64,000 nucleotides of DNA. Source: Pseudomonas sp. Irchel s3h17 (lineage in GTDB: Bacteria > Pseudomonadota > Gammaproteobacteria > Pseudomonadales > Pseudomonadaceae). Each line of letters opens with the position of its first letter. The first letter of the stretch is position 1. Position numbers and translations under genes: made by a program. This document shows, in pieces, positions 24,629-33,211 of this stretch. The notes beneath the pieces are model-generated. The model did no database searches. It had not been told where the DNA came from and saw only the letters and a program-made list of their open reading frames with translations. The DNA lies in the NCBI RefSeq assembly GCF_900187505.1, contig NZ_FYDL01000011.1, positions 1 through 64,000 on the forward strand. The letters run 5' to 3'.

Positions 24629-26676
24629 GCTGCCGCGTCCTCGTCGAGGCCGCTGTGGCGCAAGAGTGCGTCAATCGACGGCGCACGTCCGCGGAAGTCG
24701 ACGAACAGCACCATAGGCTCCTGGGAACCCCCGCGAGCCAGGATTGCCTCGCGGAATGCGCGACCGGTGGCGGCGTTGAGCACGCCTTCCTCTTCGAACC
24801 TGGAGAACGCGTCGGCCGACAGGACTTCAGCCCACTTGTAGCTGTAGTAACCCGCCGCGTAACCGCCGGCAAAAATGTGCGCGAAGCTGTTCGGGAAACG
24901 GTTGTAGGCCGGTGGTCGCATGACCGAGACCTCGTCACGCACGCCTTCGAGCACCTGCAGCACGCTACGGCCATCGCCATGCGTGGCGTGCAGTTCAAAG
25001 TCGAACAACGAAAACTCCAGCTGACGGACCATCATCAGGCCGGACTGGAAATTTTTCGCCGCAAGCATCTTCTGCAGCAGGTCCTGAGGCAGCGGCTCGC
25101 CGGTTTCGTAATGACCGGAGATCAGCGCCAGGCCTTCCGGCTCCCAACACCAGTTCTCCATGAACTGGCTCGGCAACTCGACCGCATCCCAGGCAACACC
25201 ATTGATACCGGACACGCCCGCATGCTCGACGCGGGTCAGCAGGTGATGCAGGCCATGGCCAAACTCGTGAAACAGCGTGGTGACTTCATCGTGAGTCAGC
25301 AGCGCGGGCTTGCCGCTGTCGGCCGGGGTGAAGTTGCACACCAGGTTGGCCACCGGGTTTTGCAGCACGCCTGCGGCGGTACGGCGACGGTCGCGAGCGC
25401 CGTCCATCCAGGCACCGCCGCGCTTGTTGGCGCGCGCATAGAGGTCGAAGAAGAAACGACCGACGTGCTCACCGTTTTCCTTGATTTCGAACAGGCGAAC
25501 ATCCGGGTGCCAGGTGTCGAACCCCTTCTGCTCGGCGATTTCGATGCCGTACAGGCGCTGTACGATGGCGAACAGGCCGCTGAGCACCTTGTCGATCGGA
25601 AAGTATGCACGCAGTGCTTCCTGGGCAACGCTGTAACGCTGCTCACGGAGTTTTTCCCCATGGAAACCGCTGTCCCAGCTTTGCAGGTCCGGGCAGCCCT
25701 GTTCGGCGGCGTACGCCTTCAGCTGCTCCAGATCCTGTGCGGCAAACGGCTTGCTGCGTTTGGCCAGGTCGCGCAGGAAGCTCAGCACCTGATCGCTGGA
25801 TTCGGCCATTTTGGTGGCCAGGCTCAGTTGCGCGAAACTGCTGTAGCCCAGGAGTTTTGCCAGCTCCTGACGCAAGTCGAGGATTTCTTCCATCACGGGG
25901 CCGTTATCGTTCTGACCGGCGTTCGGGCCTTGGTCCGACGCACGGGTGCAGTAAGCGGCGTAGACTTCTTCGCGCAGCGCGCGGTCATGGGCGTAGGTCA
26001 TCACCGCGAAATAGCTCGGGAATTCCAGGCTGATCAGCCAACCGTCCAGGCCCTTGGCTTGCGCCGCGGCGGCCATCTGCGCCTTGGCCGAATCAGTCAG
26101 GCCGGCGAGTGCGGCTTCATCGGTGATGTGCTTGGTCCAGGCCTGGGTGGCATCGAGCAATTGGTTCGAGAAACGGCTGCCCAGTTCGGACAGTTTGCTC
26201 TGCACCTCGGCGTAACGCTTCTGTTCGGCTTCCGGCAGGTCGATACCCGACAGGCGGAAGTCACGCAACGAGTGTTCGAGGATGGTTTTTTGGGCAACCT
26301 CAAAACCAGCGGCTTCTGGACTGTTGGCCAGGGCTTCGAACGCCTGGAACAGTTCACGGTTCTGGCCCATCTCGGTGGAGTAGGCGCTCAGGGCCGGCAG
26401 GCAGGACTCGTACGCTTCACGCAACTCAGCGCTGTTGCACACCGCATTGAGGTGGCTGACGGGACTCCAGGCGGCGCCCAGACGGTCATTGAGCTCGTCC
26501 ATCGCCAGCACCAGGCCGGTCCAGGTCGGTTGTTTGCCCTGGGTCTCGAGGATCCCGGCAATGGCGGCGCGGTTGTCGGCGAGGATCTGTTCAATGGCCG
26601 GTTGTACGTGCTCGGCGCGGATCGCCGAGAACGGCGGCAGGTCGTAGGACTGCAAAAGAGGGTTGTTCACGCTCAC
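24625..26676 (-). CDS. prlC: Oligopeptidase A (M3 family metallopeptidase)
   Basis: 683 residues from the GTG at 26676 (M/V-S-V-N-N-P-L-L, matching the family's short N-terminus). An in-frame ATG at 26703 would add nine residues. The zinc motif HEFGHGLHHLL is at about 470 with a downstream glutamate expected in GVAWDAVELPSQF (about 495). Oligopeptidase A degrades signal peptides and other short peptides in the cytoplasm. It is coupled to yheV downstream and divergent from the gamma-carbonic anhydrase gene. Confidence 0.94.
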   Translation of the reverse strand: MSVNNPLLQSYDLPPFSAIRAEHVQPAIEQILADNRAAIAGILETQGKQPTWTGLVLAMDELNDRLGAAWSPVSHLNAVCNSAELREAYESCLPALSAYSTEMGQNRELFQAFEALANSPEAAGFEVAQKTILEHSLRDFRLSGIDLPEAEQKRYAEVQSKLSELGSRFSNQLLDATQAWTKHITDEAALAGLTDSAKAQMAAAAQAKGLDGWLISLEFPSYFAVMTYAHDRALREEVYAAYCTRASDQGPNAGQNDNGPVMEEILDLRQELAKLLGYSSFAQLSLATKMAESSDQVLSFLRDLAKRSKPFAAQDLEQLKAYAAEQGCPDLQSWDSGFHGEKLREQRYSVAQEALRAYFPIDKVLSGLFAIVQRLYGIEIAEQKGFDTWHPDVRLFEIKENGEHVGRFFFDLYARANKRGGAWMDGARDRRRTAAGVLQNPVANLVCNFTPADSGKPALLTHDEVTTLFHEFGHGLHHLLTRVEHAGVSGINGVAWDAVELPSQFMENWCWEPEGLALISGHYETGEPLPQDLLQKMLAAKNFQSGLMMVRQLEFSLFDFELHATHGDGRSVLQVLEGVRDEVSVMRPPAYNRFPNSFAHIFAGGYAAGYYSYKWAEVLSADAFSRFEEEGVLNAATGRAFREAILARGGSQEPMVLFVDFRGRAPSIDALLRHSGLDEDAAA

Positions 26677-26765
26677 GGTTGGCACCTTGGCTGGAAGAAA
26701 CATTGCCCCATCTTAATTACAATCGGCGCCAACCGCAGCTATCAGCAACAGAGAGAGAGCCTATC

Positions 26766-27311
26766 GTGTCCCTTCGCAAGTACCAGAACCACACCCCCAT
26801 GCTCGGCAACGGCGCCTTTGTCGACGGCTCGGCGGTGGTGATCGGCGACGTCGAAATAGGCGCGGACAGCTCGGTCTGGCCGTTGACCGTGATTCGCGGT
26901 GACATGCACCGTATCCGGATTGGCCAGCGCACCAGCGTGCAGGATGGCTGTGTGCTGCACATCACCCACGCCGGCCCGTTCAACCCGGACGGCTTCCCCT
27001 TGCTGATCGGCGATGACGTGACCATTGCGCACAAGGTCATGTTGCACGGATGCACGGTGGGCAACCGGATTCTGATCGGCATGGGCAGCATCGTCATGGA
27101 CGGTGCCGTCGTCGAGGACGACGTGATCATCGGCGCCGGCAGCCTGGTACCACCGGGCAAACACCTGGAAAGTGGCTACCTGTATGTGGGCAGCCCGGTG
27201 AAGCAGGCTCGCCCTTTGACGGACAAGGAACGGGCTTTTTTTACCTACAGCGCAGCCAACTACGTCAAGCTCAAAGACCTGCATCTGGCCGAAGGCTACG
27301 ACCAGCTCTGA
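26766..27311 (+). CDS. Gamma-carbonic anhydrase family protein
   Basis: 181 residues from a GTG at 26766 preceded by GAGAG. The protein is a left-handed beta-helix with hexapeptide repeats (VIGDVEIGADSSVWPLTVIR, VQDGCVLHI, VMLHGCTVGN). The three metal-ligand histidines of the family appear in HITH (one) and AHKVMLHG (two). Members bind a metal and some are carbonic anhydrases; the activity of this bacterial subgroup is often untested. The HAD gene follows 20 bases later. Confidence 0.9.
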   Translation: MSLRKYQNHTPMLGNGAFVDGSAVVIGDVEIGADSSVWPLTVIRGDMHRIRIGQRTSVQDGCVLHITHAGPFNPDGFPLLIGDDVTIAHKVMLHGCTVGNRILIGMGSIVMDGAVVEDDVIIGAGSLVPPGKHLESGYLYVGSPVKQARPLTDKERAFFTYSAANYVKLKDLHLAEGYDQL

Positions 27312-27330
27312 CTCTCACTCGGGAATTTTC

Positions 27331-27981
27331 ATGCACTACCAAAGCGTTTTGTTCGACCTAGATGGCACCCTGACCGACCCGCGAGAGGGCATCACCCGTT
27401 CGATCCAGTTCGCCCTGAGCAAGCTGGGGATCGACGAACCAGACCTGACCAGGCTCGAACACTTCATCGGCCCGCCCTTGCTGCAAGCCTTCATGCAGTT
27501 CTACGACTTCGACGAGGCCAAGGCCTGGGAAGCGGTCAATTTCTATCGTGAGCGCTTCAAGGTCACGGGACTGTATGAGAACCGCGTGTTCGACGGCGTG
27601 ACACCCCTGCTGGAAACCCTCGGCGGGCAGGGACGGCAGCTGTACATCGCGACATCAAAACCGTGGATTTTCGCCCGGGAAATTGCCCGGCACTTCGACT
27701 TCGCCCGGCACTTCAAGGTGATCTACGGCAGCGAACTGGACGGCACCCACACCGACAAGGTCGAGCTGATTGCCCACCTGATGGCCGAAGAGGGCCTGGA
27801 CGCGAGTACCACCCTGATGATCGGCGACCGCAAACACGACCTGATCGGCGCTCGACGCAACGGACTGGACGCCGCGGCCGTGGGTTATGGCTTTGGCAGC
27901 CATGAAGAGCTAAGCGCCGAACAACCGGCGTATCACTTCGAGACCCTGAGCCAGTTGCATCAGGCATTTTTGCCTCGCTAA
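27331..27981 (+). CDS. HAD-family hydrolase, phosphoglycolate phosphatase-like
   Basis: 216 residues with the HAD motifs in order: FDLDGTLTD (nucleophile Asp9 and Asp11), IATSKP (motif II), K141-type lysine in the THTDKVELI stretch, and MIGDRKHDLIGA (motif IV). A helical cap follows motif I. The family removes phosphate from small molecules; the substrate cannot be told from sequence. It follows the gamma-carbonic anhydrase gene closely and is probably co-transcribed. Confidence 0.88.
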   Translation: MHYQSVLFDLDGTLTDPREGITRSIQFALSKLGIDEPDLTRLEHFIGPPLLQAFMQFYDFDEAKAWEAVNFYRERFKVTGLYENRVFDGVTPLLETLGGQGRQLYIATSKPWIFAREIARHFDFARHFKVIYGSELDGTHTDKVELIAHLMAEEGLDASTTLMIGDRKHDLIGARRNGLDAAAVGYGFGSHEELSAEQPAYHFETLSQLHQAFLPR

Positions 27982-28042
27982 CTCAATCGCGGGCACGCCA
28001 GCAGCACCCAGCGTGGGGCTGGCGTGCCGCGCAAGGGCCCGT

Positions 28043-29134
28043 TCAGCCACCAGGCTTTTCTGGCGCTACCAAGGCTTTCAACGCCGCCTTGCGTTGTTCG
28101 ATCGGCAACCCTCCCAGTCTCTCGACCGCCGCATAAAACGTCGTCCAATCACCCCCCGACTGCTTGAACAGTTCGGCGAACGCCGGCACCCATTGGTCAT
28201 ACAGCCCGAACGGCAGCAACCGGGCGTTGTTCATCGGGGCGTTGACCCAGGCATCGAAGCGCTTGTTACCGGCCCAAAGGCTGTCGCGCAGGGTTCGATA
28301 GTCGCTGCGCATACGTTCGAACTCGGCCGCTTTGCGCTGGCGCATCGGCTCCGGCGCCAAGGGCAGCGCATAGAGTTTTTCCAGGCGGGTGCGGGTATCC
28401 AGAACCAGCCGGATAAACTGTTCGCGTTGCTGCTCCTGGACCTTACTGGCCGGCGGCAATCCCCGTGCCGTGCGCCATTGGCGGGTGCCTTCCTGTTCGA
28501 CAAACGTGGCGAAAGACTCGTTGAACTCGGTGTCGTCCTTCACATAGCAACGTTGATGCGCCAGCTCGTGAAAAATCAGGGTCGCCAGGCGTTCATCGCC
28601 CCAACCGAGCATCGAATTCATGATCGGGTCATTGAACCAGCCCAGGGTTGAATAGGCCTCAACCCCGCCGATCGAGACATCCATGCCTTGCAGACGCTGC
28701 AACGCCGCTTCCCCCCTCGCGGAGCTCTGGCTGTAGTACCCGCGGTAGGCCACGCACCCGGCTATGGGAAAACAATAGTTCTGCGGGTTGAGGGAAAATT
28801 CCGGCGTGACGAACACATTCCACACCACATAAGGCCGGCCGATATCGGCGTAGAGGCGATAGCTCTGGTTATCCGGTAGGTGCAGGTGCTGGCTGGCAAA
28901 GTCCCGGGCTTTTTGTGATTGCCTGAGATGCGCGCGCAGTGTTGCATCGCTGGCCGGGTTGCCGATCACCGTGCTCACAGGCTCGCGCGCCCGCAGCAAT
29001 TGCAGCTGGCCACTGGCCAACTGGCCGTAGTAACTGACACTCGCACAACCGTTCAGCCATAAAAACAGCACAGCCGGAAACAAAACGCGCAAAACGCGAT
29101 CAAGTAACCGATGGCTTGGAAGCAGCCTGATCAC
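28043..29134 (-). CDS. Aminopeptidase-family zinc lipoprotein
   Basis: 363 residues beginning with a GTG (AAGGA nine bases upstream). A lipoprotein signal ends in LNGCASV, so the protein is probably lipid-anchored. A zinc peptidase motif HELAHQ with a downstream NESFATFVE (glutamate ligand) matches the putative aminopeptidase family COG4324 / PF10023. The substrate is unknown. It converges with the HAD gene and is divergent from the following lipoprotein gene with about 60 bases between starts. Confidence 0.85.
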   Translation of the reverse strand: MIRLLPSHRLLDRVLRVLFPAVLFLWLNGCASVSYYGQLASGQLQLLRAREPVSTVIGNPASDATLRAHLRQSQKARDFASQHLHLPDNQSYRLYADIGRPYVVWNVFVTPEFSLNPQNYCFPIAGCVAYRGYYSQSSARGEAALQRLQGMDVSIGGVEAYSTLGWFNDPIMNSMLGWGDERLATLIFHELAHQRCYVKDDTEFNESFATFVEQEGTRQWRTARGLPPASKVQEQQREQFIRLVLDTRTRLEKLYALPLAPEPMRQRKAAEFERMRSDYRTLRDSLWAGNKRFDAWVNAPMNNARLLPFGLYDQWVPAFAELFKQSGGDWTTFYAAVERLGGLPIEQRKAALKALVAPEKPGG

Positions 29135-29193
29135 ATCGAATCATCCTTGGAAAATCTGCCCGCAAGACTATCTCGCCTGACTGGAGCTTCGCT

Positions 29194-29610
29194 ATGCGCG
29201 TGTTACTGCTGACTGGAGGCCTGCTGATGTTGGCCGGCTGTGCTGGACTGCCCCAACCTGACCCTACACAAGCCTGGATCGACCTGGCCCCCCATCCGGA
29301 AGACACCACACTGCATGCGCTGGAAGTCGACGACAAGGCGACCCTTGATAAACGCTACTTCGAAGTCTCGCCGGGCCGTCACGAATTGAAGGTGCGTTAT
29401 CAGTTTGCGGTGCAACCGACCAACATTGGTCCCGATGCCCAGCCGCTGTGGCGCGATTGCCAGCTGAGCGTGAAGTTCAGCGAGTTCAATGCCGGCCAAC
29501 GCTATCAGCTGCAAGCAGGGAATATCGGTTTTCGGCCGTGGGCCAAACTTTACGATCAGCAGCGAAAAGTCGTAGGCCAGGCGCAACCGGCAGGCTGCCA
29601 GGGCACTTGA
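29194..29610 (+). CDS. Lipoprotein, first of two tandem paralogs
   Basis: 138 residues. The signal peptide ends in MLAGCAG (lipobox). The mature part has PDPTQAWIDL, the SPGRHELKVRYQF segment and a C-terminal AKLYDQQRKVV. The next gene encodes a clear paralog with the same blocks (NPAMAWVDF, PPGSHELMVRFDF, ARLYNAQRKIV). Both resemble the PA0061/PA0062-type lipoproteins of Pseudomonas, whose function is unknown. Confidence 0.8.
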   Translation: MRVLLLTGGLLMLAGCAGLPQPDPTQAWIDLAPHPEDTTLHALEVDDKATLDKRYFEVSPGRHELKVRYQFAVQPTNIGPDAQPLWRDCQLSVKFSEFNAGQRYQLQAGNIGFRPWAKLYDQQRKVVGQAQPAGCQGT

Positions 29611-29650
29611 TCGGCGCTATGCTTAGCCAATTACCGCCCGGAAGTTGAGC

Positions 29651-30070
29651 ATGCGAAGGTATTTGTTGTTATTTGCCGTCAGTTCGCTGGCCGCCTGTGC
29701 CAGCCCCTTGCCGGACGTTAACCCGGCGATGGCCTGGGTCGACTTCGCCATGCCCACGCCCGGTGGCAAAGTGCTGATGGCTGAACGCCTGGACAACCAG
29801 CCGCAGCGCGACGGACGGTTCTTCCAGGTCCCGCCTGGCAGTCATGAGCTCATGGTTCGCTTTGATTTCGAGGTATTCGGTGGCGGGATGAGCATGAACA
29901 CCGACCCACAGGAACGGCTGTGCTACATGACCCTTCGCTATGATCATTTTGAAGCGGGCCAACGCTATCGGCTCGAAGCCCGCTCGCTGGCCTTCACACC
30001 CAGCGCCCGGCTGTACAACGCCCAGCGCAAGATCGTCGCCGAAGAACGTCAGGTCAACTGTGTGCCATAA
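29651..30070 (+). CDS. Lipoprotein, second tandem paralog
   Basis: 139 residues from ATG 29651 (GGAAG seven bases upstream); the frame also has a TTG six bases earlier. Lipobox: LAACASP. It shares order and spacing of the conserved blocks with the gene before it, so the two arose by duplication. A membrane- or cell-wall-facing role is inferred only from the lipid anchor. Confidence 0.8.
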   Translation: MRRYLLLFAVSSLAACASPLPDVNPAMAWVDFAMPTPGGKVLMAERLDNQPQRDGRFFQVPPGSHELMVRFDFEVFGGGMSMNTDPQERLCYMTLRYDHFEAGQRYRLEARSLAFTPSARLYNAQRKIVAEERQVNCVP

Positions 30071-30076
30071 GGCTGA

Positions 30077-30310
30077 TCAGTTGTCGTTCTTCTGATAGAT
30101 GATTTTCTTGGTGCCATTTTCGCAAGTACCGACCACCATGTTCTGGTCATGCACTTCGTCATTGCTGACAATTTCCAGCGTATAAGAGGACACGTTGTTG
30201 GCCTGGATCTTGGCTTCGATCTCGGCCTTGAGTTCTTCGCAGGGTTTCGGCGCAGCCATGGCCGATGTGGCCAACGCACCGCAGAAAACCGCCAAGGCAA
30301 AACGTTTCAT
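30077..30310 (-). CDS. DUF1161 small periplasmic protein
   Basis: 77 residues: a signal peptide (FALAVFCGALATSAMA) followed by KPCEELKAEIEAKIQANNV and GTCENGTKKIIY, with two cysteines likely forming a disulfide. GGGAG precedes the ATG at 30310. A paralog of the same length lies 2 kb away at 32163. The role of the family is unknown. Confidence 0.85.
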   Translation of the reverse strand: MKRFALAVFCGALATSAMAAPKPCEELKAEIEAKIQANNVSSYTLEIVSNDEVHDQNMVVGTCENGTKKIIYQKNDN

Positions 30311-30424
30311 GGTTGAAGCTCCCTTGAAGCAGCGCGTACGAACATACACTTAAGCCGCTGCCATTCATTCGACCACAGTTTTACCCGGCGAGTTCTGATT
30401 TGTGGCAATTCCACAAGGAAGCTG

Positions 30425-30856
30425 TCAGCTGACGAGTGTGCCATCAAGGGTAATGGTGGCATTCAGCACTTTGGACACCGGACAGCCTTCTTTGGCCTTT
30501 TTGCTCAGTTCTTCAAATTGCTGCTGGCTGGCACCGGGGATTTTCGCCTTGAGAATCAGGTGCACGGCCGTGATCGCAAAACCACCGTCGACCTGATCCA
30601 GCGTGACTTCAGCCTGGGTATCGATGGTGATGGCCTTGAGGCCAGCCTCGCCGAGGATCATTGAAAAGGCCATGGAGAAACAGCCTGCGTGAGCCGCGCC
30701 GATCAGTTCTTCCGGGTTGGTGCCCGGGCCACCTTCGAAGCGTGCCTTGAAACCATAGGGGGCGTTTTTCAGGACGCCGGTTTCGGTCGAGATAGAACCC
30801 AGGCCGGTTTTCAGATCGCCGACCCAATGCGCCGATGCTCTCTTCTTGATGCTCAT
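30425..30856 (-). CDS. osmC: OsmC-type peroxiredoxin
   Basis: 143 residues. Family features are present: GTNPEELIGAAHAGCFSMAF with the peroxidatic cysteine, and EGCPVSKVL with the resolving cysteine. OsmC proteins reduce organic hydroperoxides and are induced by osmotic or oxidative stress in many bacteria. GAGGAGG precedes the ATG at 30856; the longer frame to 30937 lacks support. Confidence 0.92.
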   Translation of the reverse strand: MSIKKRASAHWVGDLKTGLGSISTETGVLKNAPYGFKARFEGGPGTNPEELIGAAHAGCFSMAFSMILGEAGLKAITIDTQAEVTLDQVDGGFAITAVHLILKAKIPGASQQQFEELSKKAKEGCPVSKVLNATITLDGTLVS

Positions 30857-31092
30857 CTTTGCCTCCTCACTGGCGCGAGCGATCGCGCCTTGATGGTTTT
30901 CGGTTGTCAGGGATTCTGAGAATAGAAGGCCGGGCACGGTTCATCCTGTCGAATCGAGCCGTTGATCGGGTAGGCAATTTCAGCTCGGCTATTGAAACTC
31001 GGGTATATGCCCACATTGCATGAAACACGCTTACACATTCGGCAGGTTTTCATTCGAGAGAAAAGCCTGCGCCCCCATTGGAGAAGCAGGCC

Positions 31093-32094
31093 ATGAAACA
31101 GCTGTCCGAGATCAAGTTCTCAACCCTGGACCTGGTACCCGTTCGCGAGAACGGCAGCCCCGCCCAATCGCTGCGCAACTCGCTGGACCTGGCGCAACAC
31201 GTTGAAAAATGGGGCTACAACCGCTTCTGGGTGGCTGAACACCACAACATGGACGGTATCGCCAGCTCCGCGACCTCGGTATTGCTGGGTTACCTGGCCG
31301 GCGGGACATCGAGCATCAGGGTCGGCTCAGGGGGCGTCATGCTGCCCAACCACGCACCGCTGGTGATCGCCGAGCAGTTCGGCACCCTGGAAAGCCTGTA
31401 CCCGGGCCGCATCGACCTTGGGCTGGGCCGCGCCCCGGGCTCCGACCAAATGACCGCTCGCGCCTTGCGCCGCGAGCGCTCTGGCAGCGCCGACGACTTT
31501 CCAGAAGATGTCGCCGAACTGGTCCGTTACCTCGGCCCACGTACACCGGATCAACGCATCATCGCCATGCCCGGCACCGGCACCAACGTCCCGGTCTGGT
31601 TGCTGGGTTCCAGTCTGTTCAGCGCACAACTGGCGGGCGAACGGGGTTTGCCTTACGCCTTTGCCTCGCATTTCGCACCGCGCTACCTGCACGAAGCGAT
31701 TCGCGTCTACCGCAATCACTTCAAGCCATCCGCCGTGCTGGATAAACCCTACGTCATGCTCGGCGTGCCGCTGGTGGCCGCCGACACCGACGAGCAGGCG
31801 GACTACCTGGCCACCTCGGTCTACCAACGGATTCTGGCGCTGATGCGCGGGCAAAGCCTGGTCCAGCGCCCCCCGGTGAACAGCATGGACGGCCTGTGGC
31901 TGCCTCATGAGAAACAAGCCGTAGGCGATTTCCTGGGGCTGGCGATGGTCGGCAGCCCGGCGAAGATTCGCGGCAAGCTTGAGGTCTTGATCGAACAGAC
32001 CCAGGCCGATGAGCTGATCTTCACCTGCGACCTGTACGAACACGCCGACCGTTTGCATTCCTACGAATTGCTGGCGCAGGTGATGAAGGGCTAA
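31093..32094 (+). CDS. LLM-class flavin-dependent oxidoreductase (luciferase-like)
   Basis: 333 residues, a TIM-barrel monooxygenase of the bacterial luciferase-like type. Typical blocks: LDLVPVRENGSP at the N-terminus, WVAEHHNMDGIASSATSVLL, GSGGVMLPNHAPLVIAEQFG and LYPGRIDLGLGRAPG. Such enzymes use reduced flavin and oxygen; the substrate is unknown. ATG 31093 has GGAG upstream; the frame also opens with a TTG at 31078. A strong terminator follows. Confidence 0.9.
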   Translation: MKQLSEIKFSTLDLVPVRENGSPAQSLRNSLDLAQHVEKWGYNRFWVAEHHNMDGIASSATSVLLGYLAGGTSSIRVGSGGVMLPNHAPLVIAEQFGTLESLYPGRIDLGLGRAPGSDQMTARALRRERSGSADDFPEDVAELVRYLGPRTPDQRIIAMPGTGTNVPVWLLGSSLFSAQLAGERGLPYAFASHFAPRYLHEAIRVYRNHFKPSAVLDKPYVMLGVPLVAADTDEQADYLATSVYQRILALMRGQSLVQRPPVNSMDGLWLPHEKQAVGDFLGLAMVGSPAKIRGKLEVLIEQTQADELIFTCDLYEHADRLHSYELLAQVMKG

Positions 32095-32112
32095 GGCTCA
32101 GACAGCGGCCAG

Positions 32113-32145
32113 AAAAAAGCCGACGCCCTGGCGTCGGCTTTCTTC
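32113..32145. terminator. Bidirectional terminator
   Basis: AGCCGACGC / GCGTCGGCT with a four-base loop, flanked by A6 on the left and TTTCTT on the right, between the converging oxidoreductase and DUF1161 genes. Confidence 0.85.
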
Positions 32146-32162
32146 TGCACTGTGCTCAAAGT

Positions 32163-32384
32163 CTATTTCTTGTAGACGATTTCCTTGGCACCGCCTTCAC
32201 AGGTACCTACGACTTTTCCGCCAGCGGCAGTACCTTTGTCGACGATCTCCAACGAATAACCGGAAACACCCTTGGCATCCAGTTTCGCGGCAATTTCGGC
32301 TTTCAGCTCTTCACACGGCTTGCCTGCCGCAAAGGCTGTTCCCGCCATGCTCAGCAAACCTACAGCCAGAATCAACTTCTTCAT
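32163..32384 (-). CDS. DUF1161 small periplasmic protein (paralog)
   Basis: 73 residues with a signal peptide (KLILAVGLLSMAGTAFA), GKPCEELKAEIAAKLDAKGV and GTCEGGAKEIVY. It is a close relative of the gene at 30077. Two DUF1161 copies within 2.3 kb on the same strand suggest an old duplication. Function unknown. Confidence 0.88.
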   Translation of the reverse strand: MKKLILAVGLLSMAGTAFAAGKPCEELKAEIAAKLDAKGVSGYSLEIVDKGTAAGGKVVGTCEGGAKEIVYKK

Positions 32385-32515
32385 CGGTCTCGTTCCCTGG
32401 TCAGATCAAAAGGATGAGCCTCGGCACTCAAGCGATGAACACCCAAGGCTCAATAGCGCTTTGCCATCTCCTGTGGCAATCGGCCAGCGCATAAGTTCAA
32501 AAGCCTAGTTCAACC

Positions 32516-32731
32516 TCAGCTATTGGCAATCCGGAAACCGACCTTGAGCGTCACTTGAAAATGCGCCGCCTTGCCGTCCTTGATGTGCCCGCGGGTTTCA
32601 GTCACCTCGAACCACTCCATATGCTTGATGCTCTTGCTGGCCTCGGCCAGTGCGTTATTGATCGCCTCTTCTATGCTGGTGGGGGACGAGCCAACCAGTT
32701 CGACTTTCTTGTAAGTGTGATGGTCAGTCAT
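32516..32731 (-). CDS. Dodecin family flavin-binding protein
   Basis: 71 residues, the usual dodecin length, with YKKVELVGSSPTSIEEAINN, MEWFEVTETRGHI and FQVTLKVGFRI. Dodecins form hollow dodecamers that bind flavins and are thought to store or protect them. An AAGGAGAACGCC site precedes the ATG. It is divergent from the DUF883 gene. Confidence 0.93.
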   Translation of the reverse strand: MTDHHTYKKVELVGSSPTSIEEAINNALAEASKSIKHMEWFEVTETRGHIKDGKAAHFQVTLKVGFRIANS

Positions 32732-32884
32732 GGCGTTCTCCTTGAAGGTAACTACAGCCTAGCAGTGATTTTTTGTATTTCTTCTGCAGGCTACGGCCAT
32801 GGACCGGTTCAGATTTTCTGCACTTTCAGGAACGGCTGGAGTCCCAACCCACACACGCCACTCAATCAATGCAGGAGAGTCACC

Positions 32885-33211
32885 ATGGCCAACACCTCGC
32901 TACGTAAAGCCTCATTGCAAAGCATGGAAGCCGAGATCGAGAGTCTGCTCAAGTCGTTGGAAAGCCTGAAGAGTGATGCCTCGGACGAGTCGCTGAAAAC
33001 CCTCAAAAGCCTGAAAAGCAACGCCGAGAACGCGCTGAGACACTCGCGCAGCCTGCTCAGCGATGCGTACGAAGAAGTCAAAGTCAAAACCCGTGAAACC
33101 GGGATCGCGACCCGCGATTATGCTCAGCAACACCCATGGACCACGACCGGTGTCGCGGTCGGGGCGCTGGGTTTGCTGGCGGCATATCTGCTGTGCAAAC
33201 GCGGTAGCTAA
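32885..33211 (+). CDS. DUF883/ElaB-type membrane-anchored protein
   Basis: 108 residues: a helical, Lys/Ser/Glu-rich N-terminal part with heptad-like repeats (SLLKSLESLKSDASDESLKT), a YAQQHPWTTTGVAVGALGLL motif and a C-terminal membrane anchor. The family (ElaB/YqjD) anchors at the inner membrane and some members bind ribosomes. GGAGAG precedes the ATG. Its stop overlaps the end of the converging trpI gene. Confidence 0.88.
   Translation: MANTSLRKASLQSMEAEIESLLKSLESLKSDASDESLKTLKSLKSNAENALRHSRSLLSDAYEEVKVKTRETGIATRDYAQQHPWTTTGVAVGALGLLAAYLLCKRGS

Noticed and set aside
24655..26841. A 728-residue plus-strand frame opposite prlC
   Set aside because: It is the antisense shadow of a clear metallopeptidase gene in GC-rich DNA; the protein has no family features.
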